Assembly: GCF_011045835.1 (NCBI RefSeq)
Contig: NZ_CP047349.1
Coordinates: forward strand, 2,046,001 to 2,110,000
From: Proteus terrae subsp. cibarius
Lineage (GTDB): Bacteria; Pseudomonadota; Gammaproteobacteria; Enterobacterales; Enterobacteriaceae
Direction: 5' to 3'
Length of the DNA: 64,000 nt
In this document: in pieces, positions 26,304 through 36,420 of the stretch
Layout of the letters: each line of letters opens with the position of its first letter
Numbering within the stretch: position 1 is the stretch's first letter
Made by a program: the position numbers and the translations under genes
Notes under the pieces: generated by a model
Seen by the model: only the letters and a program-made list of their open reading frames with translations
Databases searched by the model: none
Told to the model about the DNA's origin: nothing

Positions 26304-28346
26304 ATGACAACTCTTAACAGCACAAAAAAACCACAGAAAGACAAGCTAAATTCTGTTGTTTTTTTCGCTTCAGCAACGCTAATTTTAGCGTTTTCTTTTT
26401 TCACAATTTTAATGACAGAAACGGCAAATACATGGATCGTGTCAACGCTAGGATGGGTATCAAAAACCTTTGGTTGGTACTATTTATTAGCAGCAACGCT
26501 ATACATCGTTTTTGTTATTTTTGTTGCTACTTCTCGTTTTGGAAATATCAAATTAGGGCCTGAACAATCAAAACCCGAGTTTAGTGTTTTAAGTTGGTCT
26601 GCAATGTTATTTGCAGCAGGTATTGGGATTGATTTGATGTTTTTCTCTGTGGCGGAGCCCATTACGCAATATATGTTACCGCCAACAGGCGAAGGTGAAA
26701 CAATAGAAGCAGCCCGTCAGTCGATGGTGTGGACTTTATTCCACTATGGCCTGACGGGCTGGTCTATGTATGCACTTATTGGTATAGCACTCGGTTATTT
26801 TAGCTATCGTTATAATTTGCCCTTGACCATACGCTCTGCACTTTATCCTATCTTTGGAAACCGCATTTATGGCCCAATTGGCCATACCGTTGATATTGCA
26901 GCGGTATTGGGAACTATTTTTGGTATTGCGACAACATTAGGTATTGGTGTTGTACAACTTAATTATGGGCTAAAAGTTCTTTTTGATTTGCCCCAAGGGC
27001 TAGGCGTTCAAGGCGGGTTAATTCTATTATCTGTAATTATGGCCGTTATTTCGGCAACATCTGGCGTTAATAAAGGGATCAGGATTTTATCTGAACTCAA
27101 TGTATTACTTGCAATAGGACTTATTTTATTTATCTTATTTGCAGGTGATACTGAGTTTTTATTAAATGCGCTAGTATTAAATGTCGGTGATTATACTAAT
27201 CGTTTTTTAGGCATGACATTAAATAGCTTTGCATTTGATAAACCAACCGATTGGATGAATAGCTGGACACTCTTTTTCTGGGCTTGGTGGGTTGCATGGT
27301 CACCTTTTGTTGGTCTATTTTTGGCACGGATCTCAAGAGGACGAACAATTCGACAATTCGTCATAGGTACCTTAATTATTCCCTTTGTTTTTACACTACT
27401 ATGGTTGTCAATTTTTGGTAATAGTGCTTTATATGAAGTGATCCATGGTAATAAAGAACTCGCAAAAACAGTATTGGAAGCTCCCGAAAAAGGATTTTAT
27501 TCATTATTAGAACTCTATCCTGGTTTTGGTTTAACGGCGTCTGTTGCCACAATTACTGGATTATTATTTTATGTCACTTCTGCCGACTCTGGTTCATTAG
27601 TATTAGGTAATTTCACCTCTCAATTAAGCCATGTTAATAATGACGCCCCCAATTGGCTTCGCATTTTCTGGTCTATTGCTATTGGTTTATTAACGTTAGG
27701 TATGTTAATGGCAGATGGTATTTCGGCCTTACAAAACACAACCATAATAATGGGATTACCCTTTAGCTTTGTTATTTTCTTTATTATGGCCGGACTTTAT
27801 AAATCATTAAAAGTCGAAGATTTTAGACGTGTTAGTTCGCTAAATACCAATGCGCCAGCACCACTTTATGGCAATACTACGATGAATTGGAAACAGCGTT
27901 TAGGGCGAGTAATGAATTTCCCAGGAACGACCTATACACAACGGATGTTAGATTTAACTTGTATGCCAGCAATGCAAGATGTGGCTAAAGAGCTGTTATT
28001 ACGAGGAGCCAAAGTCGAATTCAATTATTGCCCAATTGAAGATAATGAACGCTTACATCATTTAGAGCTTGTGGTCGATCTTGACCAAGAGCAAAATTTT
28101 ATTTATCAGATTTGGCCACAAAAATATTCAGTACCTGCATTTACTTATCGTGCTCGTCGAGGTAAATCAGATTATTACCGTTTAGAGACTTATTTATGGG
28201 AAGGCTCCCAAGGAAATGACTTAATGGATTACACCAAAGAGCAGGTCATTACAGATATTTTAGATCAATATGAAAAGCACCTAAATTTTATTCATCTTAG
28301 TCGTGAAGCACCAGGGGCAACATTAACGTTTCCTGAATCAAATTAA
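26304..28346 (+). CDS. betT: High-affinity choline transporter BetT (BCCT family)
   Basis: A 680-residue inner-membrane proton-coupled choline importer of the betaine-choline-carnitine family. The ATG at 26304 is taken as start (GGA upstream); an in-frame TTG at 26292 would add four residues. About twelve transmembrane segments are followed by a cytoplasmic C-terminal tail of about 150 residues, typical of BetT. The BCCT signature is WAWWVAWSPFVGLFLARISRGRTIRQF near residues 324-350, with FAAGIGIDLMFFSVAEP near residue 109. It feeds BetA and BetB and is divergent from betI, matching the E. coli locus. Confidence 0.95.
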   Translation: MTTLNSTKKPQKDKLNSVVFFASATLILAFSFFTILMTETANTWIVSTLGWVSKTFGWYYLLAATLYIVFVIFVATSRFGNIKLGPEQSKPEFSVLSWSAMLFAAGIGIDLMFFSVAEPITQYMLPPTGEGETIEAARQSMVWTLFHYGLTGWSMYALIGIALGYFSYRYNLPLTIRSALYPIFGNRIYGPIGHTVDIAAVLGTIFGIATTLGIGVVQLNYGLKVLFDLPQGLGVQGGLILLSVIMAVISATSGVNKGIRILSELNVLLAIGLILFILFAGDTEFLLNALVLNVGDYTNRFLGMTLNSFAFDKPTDWMNSWTLFFWAWWVAWSPFVGLFLARISRGRTIRQFVIGTLIIPFVFTLLWLSIFGNSALYEVIHGNKELAKTVLEAPEKGFYSLLELYPGFGLTASVATITGLLFYVTSADSGSLVLGNFTSQLSHVNNDAPNWLRIFWSIAIGLLTLGMLMADGISALQNTTIIMGLPFSFVIFFIMAGLYKSLKVEDFRRVSSLNTNAPAPLYGNTTMNWKQRLGRVMNFPGTTYTQRMLDLTCMPAMQDVAKELLLRGAKVEFNYCPIEDNERLHHLELVVDLDQEQNFIYQIWPQKYSVPAFTYRARRGKSDYYRLETYLWEGSQGNDLMDYTKEQVITDILDQYEKHLNFIHLSREAPGATLTFPESN

Positions 28347-28365
28347 ATCCTCACTTAAAATAAAG

Positions 28366-28396
28366 AAAGGAGATCATTATTTGATCTCCTTTTTAT
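28366..28396. terminator. Bidirectional terminator between betT and the LysE-type exporter
   Basis: AAAGGAGATCA pairs perfectly with TGATCTCCTTT around a 5-base loop, with a T-run on the plus strand. It ends betT and can also end the converging exporter gene. Confidence 0.85.
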
Positions 28397-28408
28397 TTGT
28401 TTAATTTT

Positions 28409-29023
28409 CTACTTCACTGAAATAAACAACAACCCAATACCCAAAAGGATTAATAATACACCAATAATTTTATCTGCCACTTTTTGATTTGAAAGTATTT
28501 TTGTGCGTAATAAAGGCGTAGAAAAAAATAACGCAACACAACTAAACCAAACCCAATGAGCAACAGAGATAAACATACCATAAGAAAGATTTATCCAAAG
28601 TGGATTACTTAAGTTGGCAACTTGCGTATAAAGTGCAATAACAAACAACATCGTTTTAGGATTTAAAGCATTAGTAAAAAAACCAACACGTAATGCCTGA
28701 AACATATTGGGTGCTAAATTGCTCGCATTCTCAATGGTCAGTTGTGTTTTATTCGTTAACGATTTAACCCCAAGATAAATTAAATATCCAACACCTAATA
28801 ATTTCATAATAAAAAAGAGCGTTGGTGATCCCATAATAATAAAAGAGATACCAAATACGGTATAAAAAACATGTAATTGTACTCCAATCGCAATACCAAT
28901 TGCTGTCATTAACCCTACTCTTACACCATAGGAATAACTATTTTTTGTCACCATAGCAAAATCTGGCCCTGGGCTAATAACTGCCAATATTGTAATTATC
29001 GCCACAGCAATTAGTTCACTCAT
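28409..29023 (-). CDS. LysE/RhtB-family amino-acid exporter
   Basis: A 204-residue inner-membrane protein with about six transmembrane segments. The family signature VISPGPDFAMVTKNS lies at residues 16-30, and LKLGVGYLIYLGVKSLTN-like segments follow. ATG at 29023 has an AGAAG ribosome site. Members export amino acids such as homoserine, threonine or lysine, or small metabolites; the substrate cannot be read from the sequence. Divergent from the LysR gene, which probably controls it. Confidence 0.85.
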   Translation of the reverse strand: MSELIAVAIITILAVISPGPDFAMVTKNSYSYGVRVGLMTAIGIAIGVQLHVFYTVFGISFIIMGSPTLFFIMKLLGVGYLIYLGVKSLTNKTQLTIENASNLAPNMFQALRVGFFTNALNPKTMLFVIALYTQVANLSNPLWINLSYGMFISVAHWVWFSCVALFFSTPLLRTKILSNQKVADKIIGVLLILLGIGLLFISVK

Positions 29024-29228
29024 TGTTCTTCTCACTCTCACTTTTGAATCAATAATAAGTAATAAAAAGTGACATAAAATATGTTCTTCTTTTAATAAAA
29101 ACCTATTTAACTCACCAACAATTACCCTATTTTGCTGTCTTGACTAAAAATAAAAAGCGATTTATCTTGCAGTATATCTGTGATTTTTCATCGTCTATTT
29201 TTACAACTCAACTTTATTGCTTATCTTT

Positions 29229-30107
29229 ATGAAAACACCCTCTTTAACATCATTGCGTTTTTTTAATAGTGCCGCTCAAACAGGTAGTTTTGTTAATGCA
29301 GCGGAACAACTTCATGTCACTCACAGCGCAGTAAGTCGCCAAATACGATTATTAGAAGATGAATTAGGTATTCCTTTATTTGAACGGCGCAATCGCGCAG
29401 TTTATTTAAATGAAGCGGGTCGATATTTATATAAAACAACTTCTTCAATTTTTGAACAGCTAGAAGAAACAGTCTCGCATCTGCGCTCCCCTTTAAATAA
29501 TCCGGTGTTAGCGGTTTCTTGTGAACCCACTATTGCGATGAAATGGCTTATTCCTCGCTTATCTCACTTTTATGCATTACACCCTGAAATCACGTTGCAT
29601 TTAGTTGCCGCGGGTGGTGCGATTGATTTCAATAAAGAAGGTGTCGATTTAGCATTTCGGCGGAATGATTTCTTATGGCATAAGAATATTTATGCAACAA
29701 AAATATGTGATGAGCGAATTGGTGCTGTCGTAAAGCCTAATAATATCCATTATTCAGATAAGCAATTAACAACGCTCTCTCGCCCTCAAACTTGGCAAGA
29801 TTGGTATCAATATTCAGGTATGCAACAATCTACTTATACTCATACCAGCCAATATGAGCATTTTTATCTTGCTATTCAGGCTACTCTTGCTGGATTAGGT
29901 ACGACCATCGCCTCTTTTCTTATGGTGCAAGATGAATTAAAAGATCAACAGCTTATCGCTACACATGGCTTTGTTAAAGATAACTCAAGCTACTACTTGC
30001 TCTCTCCAAGTGAAATCATGCCTGACTCAAAGCAAGATAAGTTTAAAAACTGGATCATTGCTGAAGCGGAAAAATGCGCAATAGAGACTGAAAGATCACA
30101 GGGATAA
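29229..30107 (+). CDS. LysR-family transcriptional regulator
   Basis: A 292-residue LTTR of the GcvA-like type. The helix-turn-helix (SLRFFNSAAQTGSFVNAAEQ and LHVTHSAVSRQIRLLEDELG) occupies residues about 8-48. The effector-binding domain follows. The ATG at 29229 has a weak ribosome site; a TTG at 29217 is an alternative. It is divergent from the LysE-type exporter, a common pairing for regulator and exporter. Ligand unknown. Confidence 0.85.
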   Translation: MKTPSLTSLRFFNSAAQTGSFVNAAEQLHVTHSAVSRQIRLLEDELGIPLFERRNRAVYLNEAGRYLYKTTSSIFEQLEETVSHLRSPLNNPVLAVSCEPTIAMKWLIPRLSHFYALHPEITLHLVAAGGAIDFNKEGVDLAFRRNDFLWHKNIYATKICDERIGAVVKPNNIHYSDKQLTTLSRPQTWQDWYQYSGMQQSTYTHTSQYEHFYLAIQATLAGLGTTIASFLMVQDELKDQQLIATHGFVKDNSSYYLLSPSEIMPDSKQDKFKNWIIAEAEKCAIETERSQG

Positions 30108-30266
30108 TTCTATTCTTATCTCAAAAACACTCAGCTACCCGTTTGCTCCCATGAAAATAAAGTGAATAAATAATTATTTTTTTATCATATTTATTTACTT
30201 CTATCATTTTTTTAGTAATCTATGAGAACTAATAAAACATAGAATAATTTACTTGGGAAACATAAC

Positions 30267-31424
30267 ATGAATCGTCGTTCATTCTTAACATCATCAAGCC
30301 TTGTTATTGGCGGATTATCATTAAGTTCTTTTGTGAGTTCAGCTTATGCCAATGAAGTACTAAAAAATAAATTAGTATTTAATGCAGAAAATCCGTTACT
30401 GCTTAATTTCAATGAAAACTCATTAGGCATGTCGCCTAACGCTAAAAAAGCCATTATTGATGCTTTACCCAATGCATTTAGATATCCAGATGAGGCGCGT
30501 AGCAAATTAATTAGCGAATTAGGGAAAGAATTTAAACTTTCAGATAAACATATCACCTTGGGAAACGGTTCATCTGAAACAATTCAAGCAGCAGTTCAAT
30601 TTGTGGCAAATAAAGCACAAAAAGAAGGTAAATCAGTTCAACTTATTGTTCCTGATCCAACATTTAATTATGCCGAACTTTATGCAGAACCTTTAGGTGT
30701 AAAAATCGTTAAAGTGCCTGTTGATAATACTCTAGCTTTCGATTTAGCAACTATGCAGAAAAAAGCGCAAGAGTTTGATGGTATTAGCATGGTGTATTTG
30801 TGCAATCCGAATAACCCAACCGCAATGTTAACTCCTAGTGTAGATTTATCGAATTGGGTAAAATCAGCAAAAGAGAATGTCTTTTTTATTATTGATGAAG
30901 CTTATGCTGAGTTTGTTTCAACACCTGAATTTATCAGTGCTATTACATTAGTAGCGGAAGGTTATAAAAACCTGATTGTGACCCGTACTTTCTCTAAAAT
31001 TTATGCTTTAGCAGGGCTGCGTGTAGGTTATGGCGTTGCCGTCCCAGAAGTAATCTCACAAATTGATGCCTTTGTTTCTATTGATAATACTAATACTGCA
31101 GGTGCAGTTGCCGCATTAGCCTCACTAAAAGATAAAGCTTATGTGGAATATAGCCGTAAATCGATTGATGTTTCACGTCAGATGGTTGTGGATGCCTTAA
31201 AAGAGCTCAATATTGAATATGCACCATCTCATGCAAACTTTATATTCCATAAAGTTAAAGGCGATGTAAAAACCTATCAAAATAGAATGAAAGACGCGAA
31301 TATTATGGTGGGCCGCGAATTTCCGCCTGCTTTTGGTTGGAGCCGTTTAACGTTAGGAACCCCAGAAGAGATGCGTTATTTTGTAGCTACATTAAAAACC
31401 TTTAGGGCTAAAGGTTGGATTTAA
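30267..31424 (+). CDS. Tat-exported PLP-dependent aminotransferase, histidinol-phosphate-aminotransferase-like
   Basis: A 385-residue fold-type I aminotransferase of the HisC-like class. Lys244 in RTFSKIYALAGLRVGYG is the PLP-binding lysine, and LCNPNNPTA and IIDEAYAEF are the other PLP-site blocks. Unusually it starts MNRRSFLTSSSLVIGGLSLS, a twin-arginine signal (RRSFLT, hydrophobic core, cleavage near SAYA-NE), so it should be exported folded to the periplasm. Why an aminotransferase should work there is not obvious; it might act on periplasmic amino acids or cell-wall or polyamine precursors. Ribosome site GGGAAAC upstream. Confidence 0.85.
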   Translation: MNRRSFLTSSSLVIGGLSLSSFVSSAYANEVLKNKLVFNAENPLLLNFNENSLGMSPNAKKAIIDALPNAFRYPDEARSKLISELGKEFKLSDKHITLGNGSSETIQAAVQFVANKAQKEGKSVQLIVPDPTFNYAELYAEPLGVKIVKVPVDNTLAFDLATMQKKAQEFDGISMVYLCNPNNPTAMLTPSVDLSNWVKSAKENVFFIIDEAYAEFVSTPEFISAITLVAEGYKNLIVTRTFSKIYALAGLRVGYGVAVPEVISQIDAFVSIDNTNTAGAVAALASLKDKAYVEYSRKSIDVSRQMVVDALKELNIEYAPSHANFIFHKVKGDVKTYQNRMKDANIMVGREFPPAFGWSRLTLGTPEEMRYFVATLKTFRAKGWI

Positions 31425-31458
31425 CTTTATTCCGATTAATTTATAATGGGTTATGCAT

Positions 31459-31484
31459 AAAGGGAACTAAAATGTTCCCTTTAT
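31459..31484. terminator. Bidirectional terminator between the aminotransferase and fimbrial cluster 2
   Basis: AAAGGGAAC pairs with GTTCCCTTT around a 6-base loop. It lies between two converging transcripts and can serve both. Confidence 0.75.
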
Positions 31485-31487
31485 CAT

Positions 31488-32045
31488 TTAAAGATATTCT
31501 AAAGAAAACAAAACTTCGCCATTTGCACTACCACTCACAACAGCCGAACCCGTCGCTGCATATTGTGCATAAAAATCAAGAGCAATATTATTGATTGTTC
31601 CTACGGGATAAATAATGCTACTTTTCCCCGGTAATACCCTATCTTTATTTTTATCTAAAATTGCAATTCCAATATTTTTTGCAGAATCATTTTCTGACAA
31701 TTTAAATAGTGTATTATCTTGACTATCAGTATCCCCTTTAAAGGTCACTTTCACTCCAGTTGTAAATACACCACAATCCGTTAAATTAAGCGTAAATTTT
31801 ATCGGTTCTGTTGTTTTGTTTTGCTTAAGATCTTTCGTTCCCCATACTCCCAAATCTACAAATTTATTCATGGATTCAGGACTTACTCTGCATGTGTTTG
31901 CAACAATATTTGCTTTTATAACAATATTGGTATTTGCCAATTCAGCTTTTGCGCTTTGAACGAGAAATATTAAACACCCGACCACTAAAAAGAGTATCCA
32001 TAATAAAGAGCGTATTATTTTGTTACTATAAAATAATTCATTCAT
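31488..32045 (-). CDS. Minor fimbrial subunit, last gene of cluster 2
   Basis: A 185-residue pilin-type subunit with an unusually long, hydrophobic signal region (MNELFYSNKIIRSLLWILFLVVG...). The mature domain starts NIVIKANIVANTCRVSPESM and has a second Cys in LTDCGVFTTG, the usual pilin disulfide, and ends in EVLFSLEYL, a subunit C-terminus. It is related to the subunit at 36421-36963 (both have the CRVSPES / CTVSPES block), and lies after the adhesin. Confidence 0.82.
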   Translation of the reverse strand: MNELFYSNKIIRSLLWILFLVVGCLIFLVQSAKAELANTNIVIKANIVANTCRVSPESMNKFVDLGVWGTKDLKQNKTTEPIKFTLNLTDCGVFTTGVKVTFKGDTDSQDNTLFKLSENDSAKNIGIAILDKNKDRVLPGKSSIIYPVGTINNIALDFYAQYAATGSAVVSGSANGEVLFSLEYL

Positions 32046-32063
32046 GATATGAGCCTATATAAA

Positions 32064-33059
32064 TTAAGGGAAATCGACTCTTAGAAAACCACTCGATGTC
32101 ACAGCCCCTTCTGTCGGTGTTTTACCATCAATACTGACAGGATACACATTAATGGTAACATTAGAGTCAGAATTCCCATTTAGTTTAAAAGGAATAAAAC
32201 TGGATAGATCATTAGGGGTTAATTCCGCACCATTCGCGTTCGCAATAATAAATCCAACACTTTTATTATTAGACACTATTGCATTACCCTGCACAGAATC
32301 GGCTTGTAAGCGCATCGTTAAATCGGCACTGGCATCTATATTGTCACATTGAATACTTAAGTTACGAGAAATTGTATTTACACCTTCGGCTTTTTTCCCC
32401 GCTTCTTTAAAACTTGATGCAGGAATATTATCAAAATCAATATTTAACACTTGACCTGAATTAATAACACAAGATTGTGGTACAGATATCGAAAGATTTA
32501 AAAATAACTGAGTGATCACAGCTTGTTTTGTGGCGCAATTTTGTGGTTGGCAAAAGCCAAATTCACCAACAAAAATATTTTTTACATAAGTACCAGAAAT
32601 AATCGCTTTATCAATTTTTATTCGGGTCTGATATTTTCGTGTGGATACAATCCCTTCTTCACCTTCTTTATAAGAACGCGGGCCACAAGTAGAACTTAAA
32701 GTAGGCACATTATAAGGAACATAAATTGTTCTACAATTATTTGTCATCCTTAAAGCCACTGAAATGTAATCATCTATTCTTGAGTATACCCAATCATTAT
32801 TACTCGTATTTGCAGTAGGAATATTGCCATTAGAATATGTTGCCCAAGTTTGTCCTTGACCTGCATTCCAGCGTAATGTAGTTCGATTAGTTAAACTAAT
32901 ATCAGATGCATCTTTAGTGATCCCTACCTTATTTTCATTTTTTGTTAACTGTCCACTTAGTGTTGAAATTTCATTAGCATTACAACCACTGATACAGCTA
33001 ACAGCAATAGCACTATTTGAAGCAATGGCTATTATTGTAAATAATAATATTCTCATCAT
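32064..33059 (-). CDS. Fimbrial tip adhesin (cluster 2)
   Basis: A 331-residue exported protein. The start ATG at 33059 is chosen over 33071; a second ATG lies at 33056. After the signal peptide (MRILLFTIIAIASNSAIA) a cysteine-rich N-terminal receptor domain follows (CISGCN, NCRTIYVP, TCGPRS, FCQPQNCATK), then a pilin domain starting near QSCVINSGQ with a Cys in IQCDNIDA and ending GAVTSSGFLRVDF. Such two-domain proteins terminate the pilus. No close named match recognised. Confidence 0.82.
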   Translation of the reverse strand: MMRILLFTIIAIASNSAIAVSCISGCNANEISTLSGQLTKNENKVGITKDASDISLTNRTTLRWNAGQGQTWATYSNGNIPTANTSNNDWVYSRIDDYISVALRMTNNCRTIYVPYNVPTLSSTCGPRSYKEGEEGIVSTRKYQTRIKIDKAIISGTYVKNIFVGEFGFCQPQNCATKQAVITQLFLNLSISVPQSCVINSGQVLNIDFDNIPASSFKEAGKKAEGVNTISRNLSIQCDNIDASADLTMRLQADSVQGNAIVSNNKSVGFIIANANGAELTPNDLSSFIPFKLNGNSDSNVTINVYPVSIDGKTPTEGAVTSSGFLRVDFP

Positions 33060-33078
33060 AATAAAACCCATTCAGTTG

Positions 33079-35670
33079 CTATTTATCTGATTGACACGTA
33101 GAAGAAATAAAATAAATCCCTTTTTCTTTAGATGATTTATCGTTAATTTCATAATTAAATGCACATTGTTGATCTTCCAGTCTTCCCCATTTGGCTTTTA
33201 ATTTCCCTATCGGTGCTAATCCAGAAATAAAAACATTACCGTTATCACCAACGATCCCACTCACAGAACGTTCTTCATCGACAACCATTGCACCAAATGG
33301 AATAATCGCACCATTTTGTTTCTTTAAATTGACTATCGCTCGATAACCGATATTTGTTTTAAAATCAGCCTGTACTAATGCTCCTTTAGTAGGAATAACA
33401 TTCATAATTGCATTTTCTAATTCAACATTCTCGCCTAATGAATTAATATCTAAAGAAACACGATTATTCTTATAAATAGAGGCATAAGGTAAAACAGCAT
33501 ATCCTTTACTGTTAGTTAATATACCATTAGCATTCTCTACTCTAATATCATTAGCATCATTTGCTTTAATAAGAATATTTGTATCACCTAAAGGTTGACT
33601 TAACGTTATTCCACCAGAATGTGCAACCACTCCACCATTTAAATTATAATTTAATTCATGCCAATCATTATTATAATTATATCCACTTCCTATATTCGCA
33701 TATTTCCCTTTATAATTAGCATAAACCATACCTGAATATCCGCCGCCATTATGTGCATATCCTTGTTGGATATTATAATTTAAATTGTTATCTTCAAGTA
33801 ATGTCCCTGTTACCCCCGCCTGCTGTACCCACATATTGTCATTATTTCTATTCATAGAATAAACGGCATACATACTATTTTGGCTAGAATTTAAATCATT
33901 AACTCTATTTTGATTAAAAAGATCATTGATAGGTATAGAAATGTTAAAGGCAATATTTTTATTATCTCCGCTCATACCAGGCGATTTAGATTTAGAAAAA
34001 TTCAAGCTGTAATTAATTTGTTTTATATTTCCATTATAACCAATTTGCCATAGTTGTTCCGTTTCCGATGTGCGCCAATAATTTTGATAAGAGCCTAGTA
34101 GATATAAAGAACTGTTATCTGTCACTTGCTGATTAATATTAACTTGAAAACGTCCTTTTTTAGAATAATTTAAATTATAATAGTTAGATAAACTTTCATT
34201 ATCTCGTGTTATTCCATCAGGAGTGATAATTTCACGCCCTTCCATCCTTTTGTAACTCACTTCATTTAACGTATAATATCCTTGTGTAGAATATCGATAT
34301 CCCATAATTTGGAAATTAGTCCCAGTACTATTAATTGACTTTGCATAGAGTAGACGGAATGACTGTCCTTTTTTATGTTCATCATTGGGTAAAATACTAT
34401 TTGCTTGAATGACGTCAGCTGATATCGCGCCTAGATTTCCCAAATTGCCACCAAGACCAATAGCATAAGCTTGATAGTTATTCGAAAACTGACTTCCACC
34501 ATAGAGTGTTAAATTATGTGGCAAACCATAAATTAAACTTAATTGCCCAAAATTTGGTTTATCTTGAAAATCAGACCCACTTCTAAATTCCCCACCAATA
34601 AATTCATATTTAAGACGTCCTTCACGTTGCAAAATAGGCACATTAGAATAAGGCACAACAAATTGAGTTATTTCTCCATTATTCTCTTTAATTACGACAT
34701 CTAAATTACCACTGCTTGATGTTGCATAGAGATCTTTTATTTCGAATGCACCGGGAGGAACTGAAATTTGATAGATAACAAAACCATTTTGTTTAACAGT
34801 AACGATCGCATTGCTATTTGCAATCCCTTTAATTGTAGGCGCGAAACCTCTCATACTATCTGGTAGCATGTTATCATCAGATTCTAGCTTAGCACCTCTA
34901 AAACCAAGGCTGTCAAAAATGGTACCACTAGAAAATGAATCACCTACTGTCAGCTCTGCTTTTAATGGGATTATAGGTTTTTGTACATATGTTCTTATAT
35001 TACGCCACTTATTCTGATCACTTTCACCGCTAGCGTACGTCCATGTGCTTTCATTACGTAAACGCCATGACCCCACATTAATACCCGGGTTTATATTTAA
35101 AAAATAGTTATTATTATTAATATTATCTTTATAGTTTTTACTATTTCTTCCTGTAAAATTGTAATTTAATAGGAATGCATTAATACCGTTATCCCATTTT
35201 TCTGGAGGAATATAGCCACGAATATTATTTTTAAACATTACTTGTGGAATACTTAAAAATAATTTTTGACTTTCAAAATCAAATCTAATACTTGATTTTT
35301 CAATTTCATCTAAAATATTAATACAACTTTCACTATTAATACTCTTGCTATTTTCATTTAGACTCACGCCTAGATTGTTTAATGTTTGACTATTCAAACA
35401 AGGTAATAATCCTGTGCCATCAGATGATTTATTATCTTCATAAAAGGAAATGTTTTTAGTTTCAATATATTCATTATTGACATAAATCTCTACTGAATAC
35501 ATTCCTTCAGGCTGACCTTCACCTTTATCAAAGCGTGATAAATCTGCAACTTCACTATCAACACTCGATATCAAATTAGGATTAAAAAAACTATCTGCAT
35601 GGCTAATGCCCGAATAAAAAGTACCTAAAATGAGATGGAGATTAAAAATTATAGTTTTAGATTTTAGCAT
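33079..35670 (-). CDS. Fimbrial outer-membrane usher (cluster 2)
   Basis: An 863-residue FimD/PapC-type usher with a signal peptide (cleavage near SHADSFF). The N-terminal domain has a cysteine pair (LLPCLNS and SESCINIL), and the C-terminal domain has a second pair (QQCAFNYE and STCQSDK), as usual for ushers. The signature MRGFAPTIKGIANSNAIV is visible near residue 270. It forms the channel and assembly platform for the cluster 2 subunits. AAGG precedes the ATG. It is clearly a separate lineage from the usher in cluster 1, sharing only family-level blocks. Confidence 0.93.
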   Translation of the reverse strand: MLKSKTIIFNLHLILGTFYSGISHADSFFNPNLISSVDSEVADLSRFDKGEGQPEGMYSVEIYVNNEYIETKNISFYEDNKSSDGTGLLPCLNSQTLNNLGVSLNENSKSINSESCINILDEIEKSSIRFDFESQKLFLSIPQVMFKNNIRGYIPPEKWDNGINAFLLNYNFTGRNSKNYKDNINNNNYFLNINPGINVGSWRLRNESTWTYASGESDQNKWRNIRTYVQKPIIPLKAELTVGDSFSSGTIFDSLGFRGAKLESDDNMLPDSMRGFAPTIKGIANSNAIVTVKQNGFVIYQISVPPGAFEIKDLYATSSSGNLDVVIKENNGEITQFVVPYSNVPILQREGRLKYEFIGGEFRSGSDFQDKPNFGQLSLIYGLPHNLTLYGGSQFSNNYQAYAIGLGGNLGNLGAISADVIQANSILPNDEHKKGQSFRLLYAKSINSTGTNFQIMGYRYSTQGYYTLNEVSYKRMEGREIITPDGITRDNESLSNYYNLNYSKKGRFQVNINQQVTDNSSLYLLGSYQNYWRTSETEQLWQIGYNGNIKQINYSLNFSKSKSPGMSGDNKNIAFNISIPINDLFNQNRVNDLNSSQNSMYAVYSMNRNNDNMWVQQAGVTGTLLEDNNLNYNIQQGYAHNGGGYSGMVYANYKGKYANIGSGYNYNNDWHELNYNLNGGVVAHSGGITLSQPLGDTNILIKANDANDIRVENANGILTNSKGYAVLPYASIYKNNRVSLDINSLGENVELENAIMNVIPTKGALVQADFKTNIGYRAIVNLKKQNGAIIPFGAMVVDEERSVSGIVGDNGNVFISGLAPIGKLKAKWGRLEDQQCAFNYEINDKSSKEKGIYFISSTCQSDK

Positions 35671-35703
35671 AATAAAACCTTATCATTAATTAATCTTACA
35701 GTA

Positions 35704-36396
35704 TTATTTACCAACCTTTTTTATTATTGTCGGCGTGCTAGCACCATAATCATTAATAGTTTGATAAGATATTTGATTATAGCTAGGATTATTAATTTTT
35801 ATTTCTATAGACCCTTTGGGTGGGACCATAGTACTATTTAACCTTTCATCTCCCAGTTTTATATTAATTAAAGTCGCATAATATGGCGTTGGATTATTTA
35901 TTACTATCCTACCCTGCGAATATATAAATTCCAGGCTATTAGGAACATCTTCCGTTTTAAATTCCAACCCTTGTGGTCTAATAAATATTTTTATTCTAGA
36001 CAAAACGGCTAATTGCAATATATTTTTATCTTTAATATCTTCTCTTTCTATTTCAGGTATTGCTTTTGTGTTCAACCAAAATAAGCTTTCTCTATCAGTA
36101 GGTAAAACTTTTCCTGCATATATTATTCTTAATTTATTTTCACTTTCAGGTTTACTCACAAAAAGGGGCGGCGTTACAATAAATTCATCTGTTTTTTTAT
36201 CGTTGCTATCATCAATCCATGATTGAACTAAAAACCGTAGTTTTTTATCTGTATTATTAATAGTAATTGATGTTTGTTTAGCATCCATTGGATATATTAT
36301 ACGAGTTGCAGCCAATGCCACTCCCCCAGCATAAGAAAATGAAGAAAAACAGAAGAGAAAAAATAAAAAAATATAATTTCTATACATTAAATACAT
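35704..36396 (-). CDS. Fimbrial chaperone, PapD-like (cluster 2)
   Basis: A 230-residue periplasmic chaperone with a signal peptide (MYLMYRNYIFLFFLFCFSSFSYA). GVALAATRIIYPMDAKQTSI and LQLAVLSRIKIFIRP are PapD hallmarks. It lies between the minor subunit and the usher genes. The ATG at 36396 has GAGG 5 bases upstream; an internal ATG three codons later is also possible. Confidence 0.9.
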   Translation of the reverse strand: MYLMYRNYIFLFFLFCFSSFSYAGGVALAATRIIYPMDAKQTSITINNTDKKLRFLVQSWIDDSNDKKTDEFIVTPPLFVSKPESENKLRIIYAGKVLPTDRESLFWLNTKAIPEIEREDIKDKNILQLAVLSRIKIFIRPQGLEFKTEDVPNSLEFIYSQGRIVINNPTPYYATLINIKLGDERLNSTMVPPKGSIEIKINNPSYNQISYQTINDYGASTPTIIKKVGK

Positions 36397-36420
36397 ATGA
36401 ACCTCGAGTAATAGGTTTAA

